Assembly: GCF_003336875.1 (NCBI RefSeq) | Contig: NZ_QGNJ01000014.1 | Location: 1 to 64,000 of the forward strand | DNA from: Oleisolibacter albus | GTDB lineage: Bacteria; Pseudomonadota; Alphaproteobacteria; Azospirillales; Azospirillaceae | Reading direction: 5' to 3' | DNA length: 64,000 nucleotides | Shown: positions 46,174-55,177 of the stretch, piece by piece | Layout: every line of letters begins with the position of its first letter | How positions within the stretch are numbered: the first letter of the stretch is position 1 | Notes under the pieces: model-generated | What the model was told of the DNA's origin: nothing | What the model saw: only the letters and a program-made list of their open reading frames with translations | Databases searched by the model: none | Made by a program: the position numbers and the translations under genes

Positions 46174-48234
46174 TCAGGTCCGGGGCCGGCAGGCGTCCAG
46201 CACCGCCAGGAGATCACCTGGCTTCACCGGTTTGCGCAGGAAGTGGACGCCCAGGGCGCGGGCTTTCTGCTCCACATCCTCGGTCACGTCGCCGGTGATG
46301 AGCGTGGCCGGCAGGCTTCGCCCCAGGGCGGCGCGGATCTGTTCGATCGCCGTCAGGCCGTCGGTCCCCCCCGGCAGCCGGTAATCCGCCAGGATCAGGT
46401 CGGGACTGTCGGCTCCGGGCAGGCTGGACAGGGCTGCCGCCGCTGTCTGGGCCACAAGAACGCGGTAGCCCTGATCCTCCAGCAGCATGCGGGTGGCGAT
46501 CTGGATCAGCGGATCGTCTTCCAGCAACAGAACGGTGGCGCCGCGTTGCGGGATGGCACCGGTCGGGGCCTGCGGCGGTCCGCTTCCGGCCGCAGCCGGC
46601 GCGGATGACAGGGGCAGTTCCACCGAGAAGCGCGAGCCATGCCCCAGGCGGGATCGGACCTCGATACGGTGTCCCAGCGACTGTGCCGCCCGGCGGACGA
46701 TGGCCAGGCCCAGGCCATGGCCGCCGCTGCGTTCCCGTGCCTCATTCTGCAGCTGCTGGAACTCCAGGAAGATCTCTTCCAGGCGCTCATCGGGGATGCC
46801 CTGGCCGCTGTCGATGACGTCAAGACGCAGGCCGCCTCCCCGGTGCCGGGCCGCGATCAGGATACCGCCCCTGTCGGTGTAGCGGACGGCGTTGGCGACC
46901 AGATTGCGGACAATCCGTTCCAGCAGGGTGGCATCGGTCAGGCAGAAAGCGCCGCTGGAGCGGATCCGCAGCCGCAGCCCTTTGGCCCTGGCCTGGGGCG
47001 AGAAGTCCTGCGCGATCCGCGACAGCATGGTCGACAGGCAGACGGGGCGGATATCCAATTCCACCACCCCGGACTCCAGCTTGGACAGGTCGAGCAGTGT
47101 TTCGAACAGTTCGATCATGCCGTCCAGTGAGCCCTCGATCTGGCGGATGATGTCGTGCGCTTCGGGTTCCGCTGTGCGGCCCCGCAGTGTGCCCAACAGC
47201 AGGCTGATGGCATTCAGCGGCTGGCGCAGATCATGGCTGGCCGCTGCCAGGAAGCGGGATTTCGACCGGTTTGCACGTTCCGCCGTGTCCCGCGCCGCGC
47301 CCAGCGCCAGTTGCACCTGCTTTTCCGCGTCGATGTCGGTGGCGGTCCCGAACCATTTCACGATCCGGCCATGACGGTCGTACATCGGCCAGCCCCGGGA
47401 CAGCATCCAACGCCAGCCCCCGTCGCTGCGGCGGATCCGGTGCTCGATCTCATAGGCGCAGCCGGTGTTCACCGCCTGTGCCCAGGCCGCGGCCGTGCGG
47501 TCGGAATCATCGGGATGCAGACAGTCGGGCCATTCCCCCCGCACCGCGTCGGTCACCCGCAGTCCGGTATAGTCGGTCCAACGGCGATTATAGTAATCGA
47601 CCTGTCCATTGGGATCGGCGGTCCAGACGATGTGGGGGATCAGTTCCGTCATCTGGCGGTAGCGTTGCTCACTGTCACGTAATTCACCGAGCAGGGCGTC
47701 ACGCTCCGCCTCCACCTCCAGCCGGTGGATGGCGGCGCCGGTCAGGGTCGACAGCGAGTCCAGCAGATCGAGATCGGTCGCGTCGAACTGATGCGGATGA
47801 GGTCCGGCGACCAGCAGCACGCCCACGGCATCGCCATCGCTGCGGATCGGCGTGGCCGCGATGCAGCGCAGCCCGTGTGCCGCGAACAACGCCCGGTCGG
47901 GATGATGCGGTTCCAGTGTCAGATCGGCGAACAGAACCGGCTGGCCGGAAAGGCTGGCCCGGCCTGCCGGACCGTCGGGGTGGGCCGTGAGAACGGTGCG
48001 GTCCAGTATGCCCGGCGCCCAGCCCCGCCCTGCCACAGCAAGGAAATCCACCTGTCCGGCACGATAGCGTCCAATCATGCTGTGCGTTGCCGCCAGGGCC
48101 TGGGCTGCCTGGTGGGCGGCCACCTCCAGAAGCGTCTGGCGATCATCGCAGGTCAGGGCGAAGGCTCCGAGGTCCGCCAGAGCACGCTGGCGTGACAGTT
48201 CGCGGTCGGGCCTGGAAAGGATCGTCATGGACAT
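46174..48234 (-). CDS. Hybrid sensor histidine kinase (GAF-PAS-HisKA-HATPase-REC)
   Basis: 686 residues, soluble. GAF domain (about 18-180), PAS (about 195-320: YRQMTELIPHIVWTADPNGQ, YNRRWTDYTGL), then HisKA with His334 (AAASHDLRQPLNAI), HATPase (about 440-555; LVANAVRY, DSGQGIPDERL, GHGLGLAIVRRAAQ) and a C-terminal receiver (about 570-680, phosphoacceptor Asp617 in LILADYRLPGG). A phosphorelay between its own domains and a separate Hpt or response regulator is implied; none is nearby. ATG 48234 is used; ATG 48228 is an alternative. Unlike the DivL-like protein, it has a normal His. Confidence 0.93.
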   Translation of the reverse strand: MSMTILSRPDRELSRQRALADLGAFALTCDDRQTLLEVAAHQAAQALAATHSMIGRYRAGQVDFLAVAGRGWAPGILDRTVLTAHPDGPAGRASLSGQPVLFADLTLEPHHPDRALFAAHGLRCIAATPIRSDGDAVGVLLVAGPHPHQFDATDLDLLDSLSTLTGAAIHRLEVEAERDALLGELRDSEQRYRQMTELIPHIVWTADPNGQVDYYNRRWTDYTGLRVTDAVRGEWPDCLHPDDSDRTAAAWAQAVNTGCAYEIEHRIRRSDGGWRWMLSRGWPMYDRHGRIVKWFGTATDIDAEKQVQLALGAARDTAERANRSKSRFLAAASHDLRQPLNAISLLLGTLRGRTAEPEAHDIIRQIEGSLDGMIELFETLLDLSKLESGVVELDIRPVCLSTMLSRIAQDFSPQARAKGLRLRIRSSGAFCLTDATLLERIVRNLVANAVRYTDRGGILIAARHRGGGLRLDVIDSGQGIPDERLEEIFLEFQQLQNEARERSGGHGLGLAIVRRAAQSLGHRIEVRSRLGHGSRFSVELPLSSAPAAAGSGPPQAPTGAIPQRGATVLLLEDDPLIQIATRMLLEDQGYRVLVAQTAAAALSSLPGADSPDLILADYRLPGGTDGLTAIEQIRAALGRSLPATLITGDVTEDVEQKARALGVHFLRKPVKPGDLLAVLDACRPRT

Positions 48235-48360
48235 TGCGGACGGGTCCCCCTGGACCGGACAGCCCAATCAGCCTAGCCGATCGTCGGATCAGCCCGAAGA
48301 GAACCTAAAGCCCACTCTCGTTCGCGCGCTACCGCCAAGGTGAAGACTTATCCTTCATTG

Positions 48361-48978
48361 TCACGACCGGACGTGGCCGGGATCGTCGATCAGCGCATCC
48401 GCATCGTCGGCATCAATGACCCGGCGGGCCGTGTCCAGATCGAAGCCGGCCCGGGCCAGGGCCGCCACGTCCTTGTCCCGACGGGCCGTCCGCTCTTCGC
48501 CGGTGCCGTCCCGGTCCGCGCGGAACGGACCGAGACGCCGCCGCCGGGCATAGGCCAGGGCCGCCCTCAGATCCGCGGTTCCGGCGTCCATTCCCTCCAA
48601 CGCTCCCAGGGCCACCTCCACATGCGCCTCATCCACACCCTTGGCCATCAGGGTCTGGCGGATGCGCCGGGTCGAGCCACCACGCCGCTGCAATCCCGTC
48701 GCCTTGGCTTCTGCATAGAGCGCATCGTTCAGCAGCCCGCTGCGCTGATAGCGCTCGATCAGCGCATCCACCCAGCGGGTTCCTTCTGCCGGGTCGGTTC
48801 CATGCTGTTGCGCCGAGCGCTGGACCTTGCCCAGCAGTACCCGCCGCAGATTGGCCGACGAGCTGGCGAAGCGTTCCAGATAGTGCAGCGCCGCCCGCTC
48901 GAGGTAGTCGGGCGTCACCAGCCGGGCTGACTTTGGCCCGCCCTTGTTCCGCCCGCCGGTACGGTTCTCCCCGTCCAT
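48361..48978 (-). CDS. recX: RecX-family regulatory protein
   Basis: A 205-residue RecX-like protein: LERAALHYLERFASSSANLR, RRVLLGKVQRS, WVDALIERYQRSGLLNDALY, and GGSTRRIRQTLMAKGVDEAH are the tandem helical repeats of the family. RecX curbs RecA filaments. recA is not adjacent, as is usual in many alphaproteobacteria. Weak sequence conservation makes RecX assignments less certain than most. Confidence 0.82.
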   Translation of the reverse strand: MDGENRTGGRNKGGPKSARLVTPDYLERAALHYLERFASSSANLRRVLLGKVQRSAQQHGTDPAEGTRWVDALIERYQRSGLLNDALYAEAKATGLQRRGGSTRRIRQTLMAKGVDEAHVEVALGALEGMDAGTADLRAALAYARRRRLGPFRADRDGTGEERTARRDKDVAALARAGFDLDTARRVIDADDADALIDDPGHVRS

Positions 48979-49078
48979 CCGTCCGTCCCCGTTGTTCCCG
49001 TGCTGTGCGCCGCGTTACTGTGCCGGCGCCGTAACCAGTCTAGACCGGCAGCCATCATTTCGCACAGGACCGGGTGAC

Positions 49079-49882
49079 ATGAGTCAAACCTCCTCCCCCA
49101 TGCCGCGGCAGGTGGGCGCCGTGAACTGGATCGGCCTCGCCACCATGATCCGGCGCGAGATCCACCGGTTCCTGAAGGTCTGGGTGCAGACCATTGCCGC
49201 CCCGGTGGTGACCACTCTGCTGTTCTACGCCGTCTTCGCCCTGGCCCTGGGCGGGGTCGTGCGCATGGTCGGTGACATCCCCTTCCTGCAGTTCCTGGCG
49301 CCGGGCCTGGTGATGATGGCCATCACCCAGAACGCCTTCGCCAACACCAGCTCCTCCGTCCTGGTCAGCAAGGTCCAGGGCAACATCGTCGATGTGCTGA
49401 TGCCGCCCATCGCGGCGTGGGAACTGACCCTGGCCTATGTGGTCGGCGGTATCGTCCGTGGCCTGCTGGTGGGGCTGGTGACGGCGCTGGCCATTGCCGT
49501 GGTGGTGCCGCTGCCGCTGGCGCATCCCGGCTACATCCTGTTCCATGCCGTGATGGCGGCGGGGCTGCTGTCGCTGCTGGGACTGATCGGCGGTATCTGG
49601 GCCGACAAGTTCGACCATATGGCCGCCGTCACCAACTTCGTGGTGACGCCGCTGTCGTTCCTGTCCGGCACCTTCTATTCCATCAACAGCGTGCCGCCCC
49701 TGTTCCATTTCCTGGCGCACCTCAATCCGTTCTTCTATTTCATCGACGGGTTCCGCTACGGCTTCATTGGCCAGACCGATGGCACGCTGGGCACCGGCAT
49801 CGCCGTGATGCTGGGCACCAACGCCGTGCTGGCGCTGACGGCCTGGCGCATGCTGTCCACCGGCTACAAGATCAAGGCCTGA
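49079..49882 (+). CDS. ABC-2 type transporter permease
   Basis: A 267-residue permease with six predicted helices. RREIHRFLKVWVQTIAAPVV, FLQFLAPGLVMMAITQNAFA, KVQGNIVDVLMPPIAAWELT and NFVVTPLSFLSGTFYSINSV are ABC-2 family blocks, seen in exporters of polysaccharide, drugs or lipids. The ATG at 49079 is preceded by AGGACCGGGTGAC. The next gene encodes a second related permease (4 bases later). No ATPase gene lies near, unlike most ABC-2 systems. Confidence 0.9.
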   Translation: MSQTSSPMPRQVGAVNWIGLATMIRREIHRFLKVWVQTIAAPVVTTLLFYAVFALALGGVVRMVGDIPFLQFLAPGLVMMAITQNAFANTSSSVLVSKVQGNIVDVLMPPIAAWELTLAYVVGGIVRGLLVGLVTALAIAVVVPLPLAHPGYILFHAVMAAGLLSLLGLIGGIWADKFDHMAAVTNFVVTPLSFLSGTFYSINSVPPLFHFLAHLNPFFYFIDGFRYGFIGQTDGTLGTGIAVMLGTNAVLALTAWRMLSTGYKIKA

Positions 49883-49886
49883 TCGC

Positions 49887-50723
49887 ATGACGGCCCCGCA
49901 GCAGTCCCCGTTCCCGCCGGCCGGCGCCTTCCGGCCCGAATTGGACCGCCGCATCGGCGTATTCCACCGGCTGGGGTTTCAGACCCTGCTGCAGCGTGAG
50001 ATGCGGCGGCTGTGGCGCATGGCGGCCATGGTGGTGGTGGCGCCGGCGGTCATGGCCATGATCTATTTCGCCTGCTTCCTGTTCGGGCTGGGACCCCAGC
50101 GCGGCACGCCGGAGGGGGACGCGGTGCTGACCTTCCTGGTGCCGGGTCTGATCATGCTGTCGGTGGTGCTGCGCTCGGCGGAGAACACCGGCTTCTCGCT
50201 GCTGTTCGCCAAGATCGAGGGCATGCTGGTGGACCAGCTGATGGCCCCGGTCGGTGCGCGCGAGGTGGTCCTGGCCTATGCCCTGGGCGGCGTGGTGGCC
50301 GGCGTGGTCAGCGGCTTGGCCGTCTGGCTGGGCTCATTGGTGCTGTGGCCGCTGCCGGTGGCCCATCCCCTGGCGGCGCTGGGCTTCGCCACCGCCGGTG
50401 CGCTGATGATGGCGCTGGCCGGCCTGCTGACGGGGATCGCCAGCACCAAATGGGACCATATGAGCGCCTGGTTCACCTTCCTGTTCGTGCCGGTCAGCTT
50501 CCTATCCGGCCTGTTCGCCCCCATCAGCGGTATGCCGCCGGCCTGGCAGGCCGTGGTGCAGGCCAATCCCATCTTCCATGCCATCGACGGATTCCGTTGG
50601 GCCATGCTGGGCAGCAGCCACCAGGACCCCGGCCGGTCCGCCCTGATCGTGCTGGGCGTCTGCGCCCTGCTCTATGCGCTGGCGGCCCGGCTCTATTCCA
50701 TCGGCTGGAAGATGAAGGCCTGA
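49887..50723 (+). CDS. ABC-2 type transporter permease (second subunit)
   Basis: A 278-residue permease paralogous to the preceding one: FLVPGLIMLSVVLRSAENTG, FAKIEGMLVDQLMAPVGARE, FTFLFVPVSFLSGLFAPISG, ANPIFHAIDGFRWAML. The N-terminus is longer, with a Pro-rich cytoplasmic segment. The pair probably forms one heterodimeric membrane channel; the ATPase must come from elsewhere or be lost. Confidence 0.9.
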   Translation: MTAPQQSPFPPAGAFRPELDRRIGVFHRLGFQTLLQREMRRLWRMAAMVVVAPAVMAMIYFACFLFGLGPQRGTPEGDAVLTFLVPGLIMLSVVLRSAENTGFSLLFAKIEGMLVDQLMAPVGAREVVLAYALGGVVAGVVSGLAVWLGSLVLWPLPVAHPLAALGFATAGALMMALAGLLTGIASTKWDHMSAWFTFLFVPVSFLSGLFAPISGMPPAWQAVVQANPIFHAIDGFRWAMLGSSHQDPGRSALIVLGVCALLYALAARLYSIGWKMKA

Positions 50724-50745
50724 GGCCGTCCATCGGCGGTGCCGA

Positions 50746-51228
50746 TCAACGGTCGCCGGTGTCATCAGCGGGCGGGGGCATCTGCTCCGCCACGCGCATG
50801 AGGCGTTGGTGGGCGGCCAGTCCCACCAGCATCAGCACGGTCACGGCCAGCAGCAGGGCCGGATAGACCAGGGTGGTGACATCGTCCTTGCCGAAATCGA
50901 AGATGAAGACCAGCGCTTCCAGGCTGATGGCGATGATCAGGATGCTGAGGAACTTGGTCAGGGTACGTCGGGCTTCGGTGGCGGAGCGCAGTTCCCTGTC
51001 GCGGACCAGCTCTTCCTCCCACAGGAATTTTGCCACGTCGAAAACGGCCAGGGCCACCACCAGCAGGCCGATGGAGCGCAGCAGCACCTGGGTCACCTCG
51101 CCCCCGTCCAGGGCCGTGCGGCCGACATTGATCCAGGCGGACAGGACGAAGGCGAGCGAGGACAGCATCAGCGTTCCCGTGACCAGCCCGTAGATCAGAA
51201 GGGACAAGCGCTCGAACAGCCGCATCAT
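50746..51228 (-). CDS. Inner-membrane protein, unknown function
   Basis: A 160-residue protein with four probable membrane helices (about 8-33, 45-66, 88-110, 117-140) and short charged loops (LWEEELVRDRELRSATEARR). It starts at ATG 51228 (an adjacent ATG follows), with AAAGG 8-9 bases upstream. It is divergently transcribed from a DUF2807-like envelope protein gene, 220 bases apart. No recognised family. Confidence 0.72.
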   Translation of the reverse strand: MMRLFERLSLLIYGLVTGTLMLSSLAFVLSAWINVGRTALDGGEVTQVLLRSIGLLVVALAVFDVAKFLWEEELVRDRELRSATEARRTLTKFLSILIIAISLEALVFIFDFGKDDVTTLVYPALLLAVTVLMLVGLAAHQRLMRVAEQMPPPADDTGDR

Positions 51229-51448
51229 CGGGGATGCCTTTCTTTCACACCGGGGACGGCGGGATAACAGCCGATGGGCGGACCCGGCTCCGGGGAGCGG
51301 CCGTTGCGTCATCAGCCGGGGCGGGCGATGATGGTCCCGCGTAACGGGCCGGTGAAAAGTGTAACGCTCGTGCAACGGCGAAGGACAGCCGGTGTCCTTC
51401 GTTCCATAGTCCAAGTCGATGAGATCGCCCATGCGCAGGACCCGAACC

Positions 51449-52612
51449 ATGGATGCCTCCCTGTCCAACCGCCCCCGCCTCCAGCCTGGCATCCCGGCCG
51501 GGGGGATTGCGGCCATCGTCGTCACGCTGGCTGCCATGAGCTGGGGGCTGTTTTCCGACCGCCCGACGGACACCCATGGTCCCCGGTTCACCTTTGCCGT
51601 AGGGGATGGGATGGTTCCGCCCGCGCCTCCGGCCCCGCCGGCGGCGCCACGCGCGCCGCAGGTGCAGGTCGATGCAGAGGGTATCCGCAGTGCCGTGCGT
51701 GAGGCCATGCGCAGCCTGGATGTCGAGGCCATCCGCCGGGCGGCGGAGCAGGGGCGGGCTGCTGCCGAACGGGTACGGGAGGCATCCCGGGCGGGCGGAT
51801 CGATGGACTCAGCGGCGCTGGCCGATGTCGGGGGAACGTTCAGCGCCAGTTTCGATGCCCCCCGTGGGGTGAGTCTGGTCGATCTGACCGCCGATATCAC
51901 GGTGGATATGTCCCGCCGGGCCGACAAGGTCCGGCTGGAGGTGGAGGGCGGCGGCGCCCGGCTGCGCACCAGCGTCCAGGACGGGGCGCTGACGCTGATC
52001 GGCACCAATGCCGACGCGCCCGTCACCATCCGCCTGACCCTGCCGACCCAGGCGGATCTGGTCCTGGCCAATGTGGCCGGTGATCTCACCATCTCCGGCC
52101 GGTCGGAAGGGGCGCTGAAGGCGGATCTCCGTCGCGGCGACATCACGGCGGAGCGGGTCGGGTCCGCCGCGATCGTCGTGCGGGAAGCCGGCAGCATCAG
52201 CATCGGCCGTGTCGAAGGCCGGCTTGACTTCGCCAGCCATGGGGCAGCGGACCTGTCGGTCGAGCGGACCGGTGTGGCCAGCCTGACCGTCAACGGCCAT
52301 TCCGACGTGCAGATCGGCCGGGTCGAGGATGGCCTGACCCTGGCAATTCCCGGCCACGCCGACGTCAGCATCGACCGGGTCGACGGTCCGGTGAAGACCG
52401 ATTTCGCCGGCGCCGGCAGCGTGTCGATCAGCGAGGGGGAGGCCTCGTCGCTGCAGGTGGCGGTCACCGGCGCCGGTGAGTTCCGCTTCGATGGTCTGGC
52501 CCATGACCCCGTCGTGCTGGCCTCGGGGGTGGGGTCCGTGCATATCGCGCGGCATGAGGGCCGCTCGCGGGTCCAGAACACCGGACAGGGGACCGCCTAT
52601 GTCGGGGACTGA
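51449..52612 (+). CDS. DUF2807-type (GIN domain) anchored exported protein
   Basis: 387 residues. One membrane helix near the N-terminus (residues about 17-38, PAGGIAAIVVTLAAMSWGLF), a Pro/Ala-rich stretch, a helical segment (AVREAMRSLDVEAIRRAAEQ), and then a long right-handed beta-helix-like region (residues about 130-385) built of short repeats such as ADVSIDRVDGPVKTDFAGAG and GAGEFRFDGL, as in the auto-transporter adhesin head-like DUF2807 family. ATG 51449 has AGGA 9 bases upstream; two in-frame ATGs lie upstream. Likely periplasmic; role unknown. The next gene overlaps its end. Confidence 0.8.
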   Translation: MDASLSNRPRLQPGIPAGGIAAIVVTLAAMSWGLFSDRPTDTHGPRFTFAVGDGMVPPAPPAPPAAPRAPQVQVDAEGIRSAVREAMRSLDVEAIRRAAEQGRAAAERVREASRAGGSMDSAALADVGGTFSASFDAPRGVSLVDLTADITVDMSRRADKVRLEVEGGGARLRTSVQDGALTLIGTNADAPVTIRLTLPTQADLVLANVAGDLTISGRSEGALKADLRRGDITAERVGSAAIVVREAGSISIGRVEGRLDFASHGAADLSVERTGVASLTVNGHSDVQIGRVEDGLTLAIPGHADVSIDRVDGPVKTDFAGAGSVSISEGEASSLQVAVTGAGEFRFDGLAHDPVVLASGVGSVHIARHEGRSRVQNTGQGTAYVGD

Positions 52613-52805
52613 TGGCAAGGGCGGGTCGCGTCATGCGGCGTCGCCCAAGCCGTCGTCACCCCGAGCCCTGGCCGGGCGCGCGATGAACGAGCGCGTCCTG
52701 GCGGAGAGGGTGCAGAAGCTGGCCCAGGATCGGGCCGGTGCGCAGGGCGGTGATCCCTATGCCCTGCTGGCGGATGCTATCCGGCAGATCATGCGTCGGG
52801 ATTGA
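52599..52805 (+). CDS. Small hypothetical protein, overlapping the DUF2807 gene
   Basis: A 68-residue basic protein that begins with ATG 14 bases before the DUF2807 gene ends, with AGGGGA 8 bases upstream. The C-terminal half (MNERVLAERVQKLAQDRAGA, GDPYALLADAIRQIMRRD) is an amphipathic helix pair. The overlap and spacing favour real, coupled translation, but no family is recognised. Confidence 0.55.
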   Translation: MSGTDGKGGSRHAASPKPSSPRALAGRAMNERVLAERVQKLAQDRAGAQGGDPYALLADAIRQIMRRD

Positions 52806-52814
52806 TCTGCCGGG

Positions 52815-53693
52815 TCAGGCCGGGCTGGGAACGTGGCTGACGACGCGGTTGCGCCCCTGTCGTTTGGCGTCGTAAAGCGCTTGGTCGCACCGGTCCAGCA
52901 ACTGCGTCAAGGACAGGTCAAGCCGGGCTTCGGCCAAGCCGAAGCTGCCGGTGACATGCAGGGTCCTGCCGTCGGCCAGATGAATCGGCAGGGCGGCGAT
53001 GTCGGTGCGCAGGCGCTCCAGCACCTGGCGGCCTTCCGTCAGATTGGCATCCTTCAACAGGATCAGGATTTCCTCGCCGCCCATGCGGAAGGCTTCGTCG
53101 AAATTGCGGATGCCCTGGCTGATGACACCCGACACGGCCACCAGCACGCGGTCGCCGCTGTCATGGCCATAGGTATCGTTGACGGCTTTGAAGCGATCCA
53201 GGTCACAGATGGCCACGCAGAAGGGCTTGCCCATGCGCCTGAAGCGGTTCAGTTCCCGCTCCAGTTCCTCATGCAGGCCGGTGCGGTTGCGCAGGCCGGT
53301 CAGCGGATCGATGCCGCTGCCGGCCATGCTGAACGCCTTTTCGAAGCGGCGGCACTGCTGGATGAATTCCTCGAACTTTTCCACGACCGATTCATAGGCG
53401 GCATAGCTGCACGGCGCGCCCTCGGCCACCCGCATCAGCACCAGACGGGCCATGCGGTGCAACTGCTCATGCAGTGAAACCAGCCTGTCGACGGCCGGCT
53501 GGTCGGTGAGATCGCTGTCCTTGACCTGCCGGACCCAGAAGGCAAAGGCCAGTGGCATGGGGGCGCTGTCCGGCCCCTCCAGCCCGCTTTCCGTCGGAAA
53601 GAACACTGCCCGGTGCCAGCGTGACAACCAGCGCAGATGTTCGTCGACCACCACTGTCAGGCCGGACGACGGGGAAATCGCGCTGTTGGACAT
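52815..53693 (-). CDS. DgcZ-like diguanylate cyclase (CZB-like N-terminus, GGDEF)
   Basis: 292 residues. The N-terminal ~130 residues resemble the chemoreceptor zinc-binding domain of E. coli DgcZ (VVDEHLRWLSRWHRAVF, SLHEQLHRMARLVLMRV), with the His ligands present, but the Cys ligand position (in PMPLAFAFWV) holds no Cys. The C-terminal GGDEF domain has DPLTGLRNR, CDLDRFKAVNDTYGHDSGD, the catalytic loop MGGEEIL (GGEEI, close to GGEEF), and the RNFD inhibitory site 5 residues before it. It makes c-di-GMP; the sensor may respond to something other than zinc. ATG 53693 is used, a TTG lies one codon upstream. Confidence 0.88.
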   Translation of the reverse strand: MSNSAISPSSGLTVVVDEHLRWLSRWHRAVFFPTESGLEGPDSAPMPLAFAFWVRQVKDSDLTDQPAVDRLVSLHEQLHRMARLVLMRVAEGAPCSYAAYESVVEKFEEFIQQCRRFEKAFSMAGSGIDPLTGLRNRTGLHEELERELNRFRRMGKPFCVAICDLDRFKAVNDTYGHDSGDRVLVAVSGVISQGIRNFDEAFRMGGEEILILLKDANLTEGRQVLERLRTDIAALPIHLADGRTLHVTGSFGLAEARLDLSLTQLLDRCDQALYDAKRQGRNRVVSHVPSPA

Positions 53694-53823
53694 CAATCAG
53701 GGTAGTCCTTCGCCAAGCGGGCGATACTTACCCCAAAGATATAACGCTTTTTAACGAAATCCACACCTATCCGGATGCGCACCCCCCGGCCGCGTTCCGC
53801 ACAAGGCCGAGCGGGTGCTGCGG

Positions 53824-55050
53824 TCAGGCGTCCGGCGCCGGGGCAGGCTCCTGCTGTTCATGGACCCAGCGAGCCCGTGTCTCGGCCAGGGTATCGGTCC
53901 GGATGGCGGCCCGGATGTCGCGCATCAACCGGTTCATGGTGTGGATGTTGTGCAGCGACAGCAATTGCAGCGCCAGCATCTCCTCCGCCTTCAGCAGGTG
54001 GTGGATATAGGCGCGGCTGAAGTGGCGGCAGGCATAGCAGCCGCAGGCGGAATCGATGGGCTCGGGGTCCTGGCGGAAGCGGCCGTTGCGCATGTTCAGC
54101 CGCTCGCCCTTGACCCCCGGCACCAGGGCCCAGCCATGACGGGCGATGCGGGTGGGGCTGACGCAGTCGAAGGTGTCGATGCCCAGGGCGACGCCGTTGA
54201 AGATATCGACGATGCCGCCGATGCCCAGCAGATGCACCGGCCGGTCGGGATGCACATGGGCCATGGCCATGGCCACCACCTCATGCATCTGCTCGCGGGT
54301 GGAGCCCAGGCAGCCGCCGACGGCGGTGGCGAAGAAGGGGCGGTCCTTGGTGTAGTCGGCGCTTTCCTTGCGCAGATCCGGGTACACGCCGCCCTGGACG
54401 ATGCCGTACATGGCCTGGGGCAGGCCGTTGGCGGACAGGCCGCCGCCACGCTCGAACTCGGCCAGCGAGCGGTCACCCCAGCGGTGACTCATGCGCATGG
54501 AGCGTGCGGTGTAGGTGCGGTCCACATGGAAGGGCGTGCATTCGTCCAACTGCACGATCAGGTCGGCCCCCAGCTTGCGCTGGATGTCCACCGACATTTC
54601 CGGCGTCAGCAGGATCATGCGGCCATCGGTGTAGCTGCGGAACTTGGCGCCCTGCTCATTGATCTTCAGCAGGGTCTTCTCGCGGGTGTTGCTGCGCCGT
54701 CCCTTGACCTCGTCCGCCACGCTGCCATGGCCCATGGCGAAGATCTGGTAGCCGCCGCTGTCCGTCAGCATCGGCCCGTCCCAGCGCATGAACTTGTGCA
54801 GGCCCCCCATGGCCGCCACCGTGTCGGCGCCGGGTTGGATCATCAGGTGATAGGTGTTGGACAGGATGATGTCCGTCTGCTCCTCGCGGAGCTGCGCCGG
54901 CGTCACCGCCTTCACCGTGGCCTTGGTGCCGCAGAAGATGAAGTTCGGCGTCTCGATGGTTCCATGCGGCGTGGTCAGTCGCCCGATCCGCGCCTTGCTG
55001 GCGGGGTCGCGATGCAGGATGTCGAAGGCGAAGCCGGGATAACGGGACAT
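53824..55050 (-). CDS. tgt: tRNA-guanine(34) transglycosylase
   Basis: A 408-residue Tgt enzyme that replaces G34 with the queuosine precursor preQ1 in tRNA. PNFIFCGTKATVKAVTP, LSNTYHLMIQPG, LTDSGGYQIFAMG (catalytic Asp), QLDECTPFHVDR and the zinc site CGCYACRHFSRAYIHHL are present. It precedes a YhhQ-type queuosine-precursor transporter gene on the same strand, 127 bases apart, suggesting salvage of preQ0 or preQ1. Confidence 0.98.
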   Translation of the reverse strand: MSRYPGFAFDILHRDPASKARIGRLTTPHGTIETPNFIFCGTKATVKAVTPAQLREEQTDIILSNTYHLMIQPGADTVAAMGGLHKFMRWDGPMLTDSGGYQIFAMGHGSVADEVKGRRSNTREKTLLKINEQGAKFRSYTDGRMILLTPEMSVDIQRKLGADLIVQLDECTPFHVDRTYTARSMRMSHRWGDRSLAEFERGGGLSANGLPQAMYGIVQGGVYPDLRKESADYTKDRPFFATAVGGCLGSTREQMHEVVAMAMAHVHPDRPVHLLGIGGIVDIFNGVALGIDTFDCVSPTRIARHGWALVPGVKGERLNMRNGRFRQDPEPIDSACGCYACRHFSRAYIHHLLKAEEMLALQLLSLHNIHTMNRLMRDIRAAIRTDTLAETRARWVHEQQEPAPAPDA

Positions 55051-55177
55051 GGCGGGACACTCAAACCGAACGGGGGACGCGCCGATATGGGCGAAAGCGG
55101 CGGGCTTGTCCAGCGTGCCGGATGGCGGTGGCGCCGACGGAAGCCCGATGATCGGTCACGACCACCGGGACGAGGGA

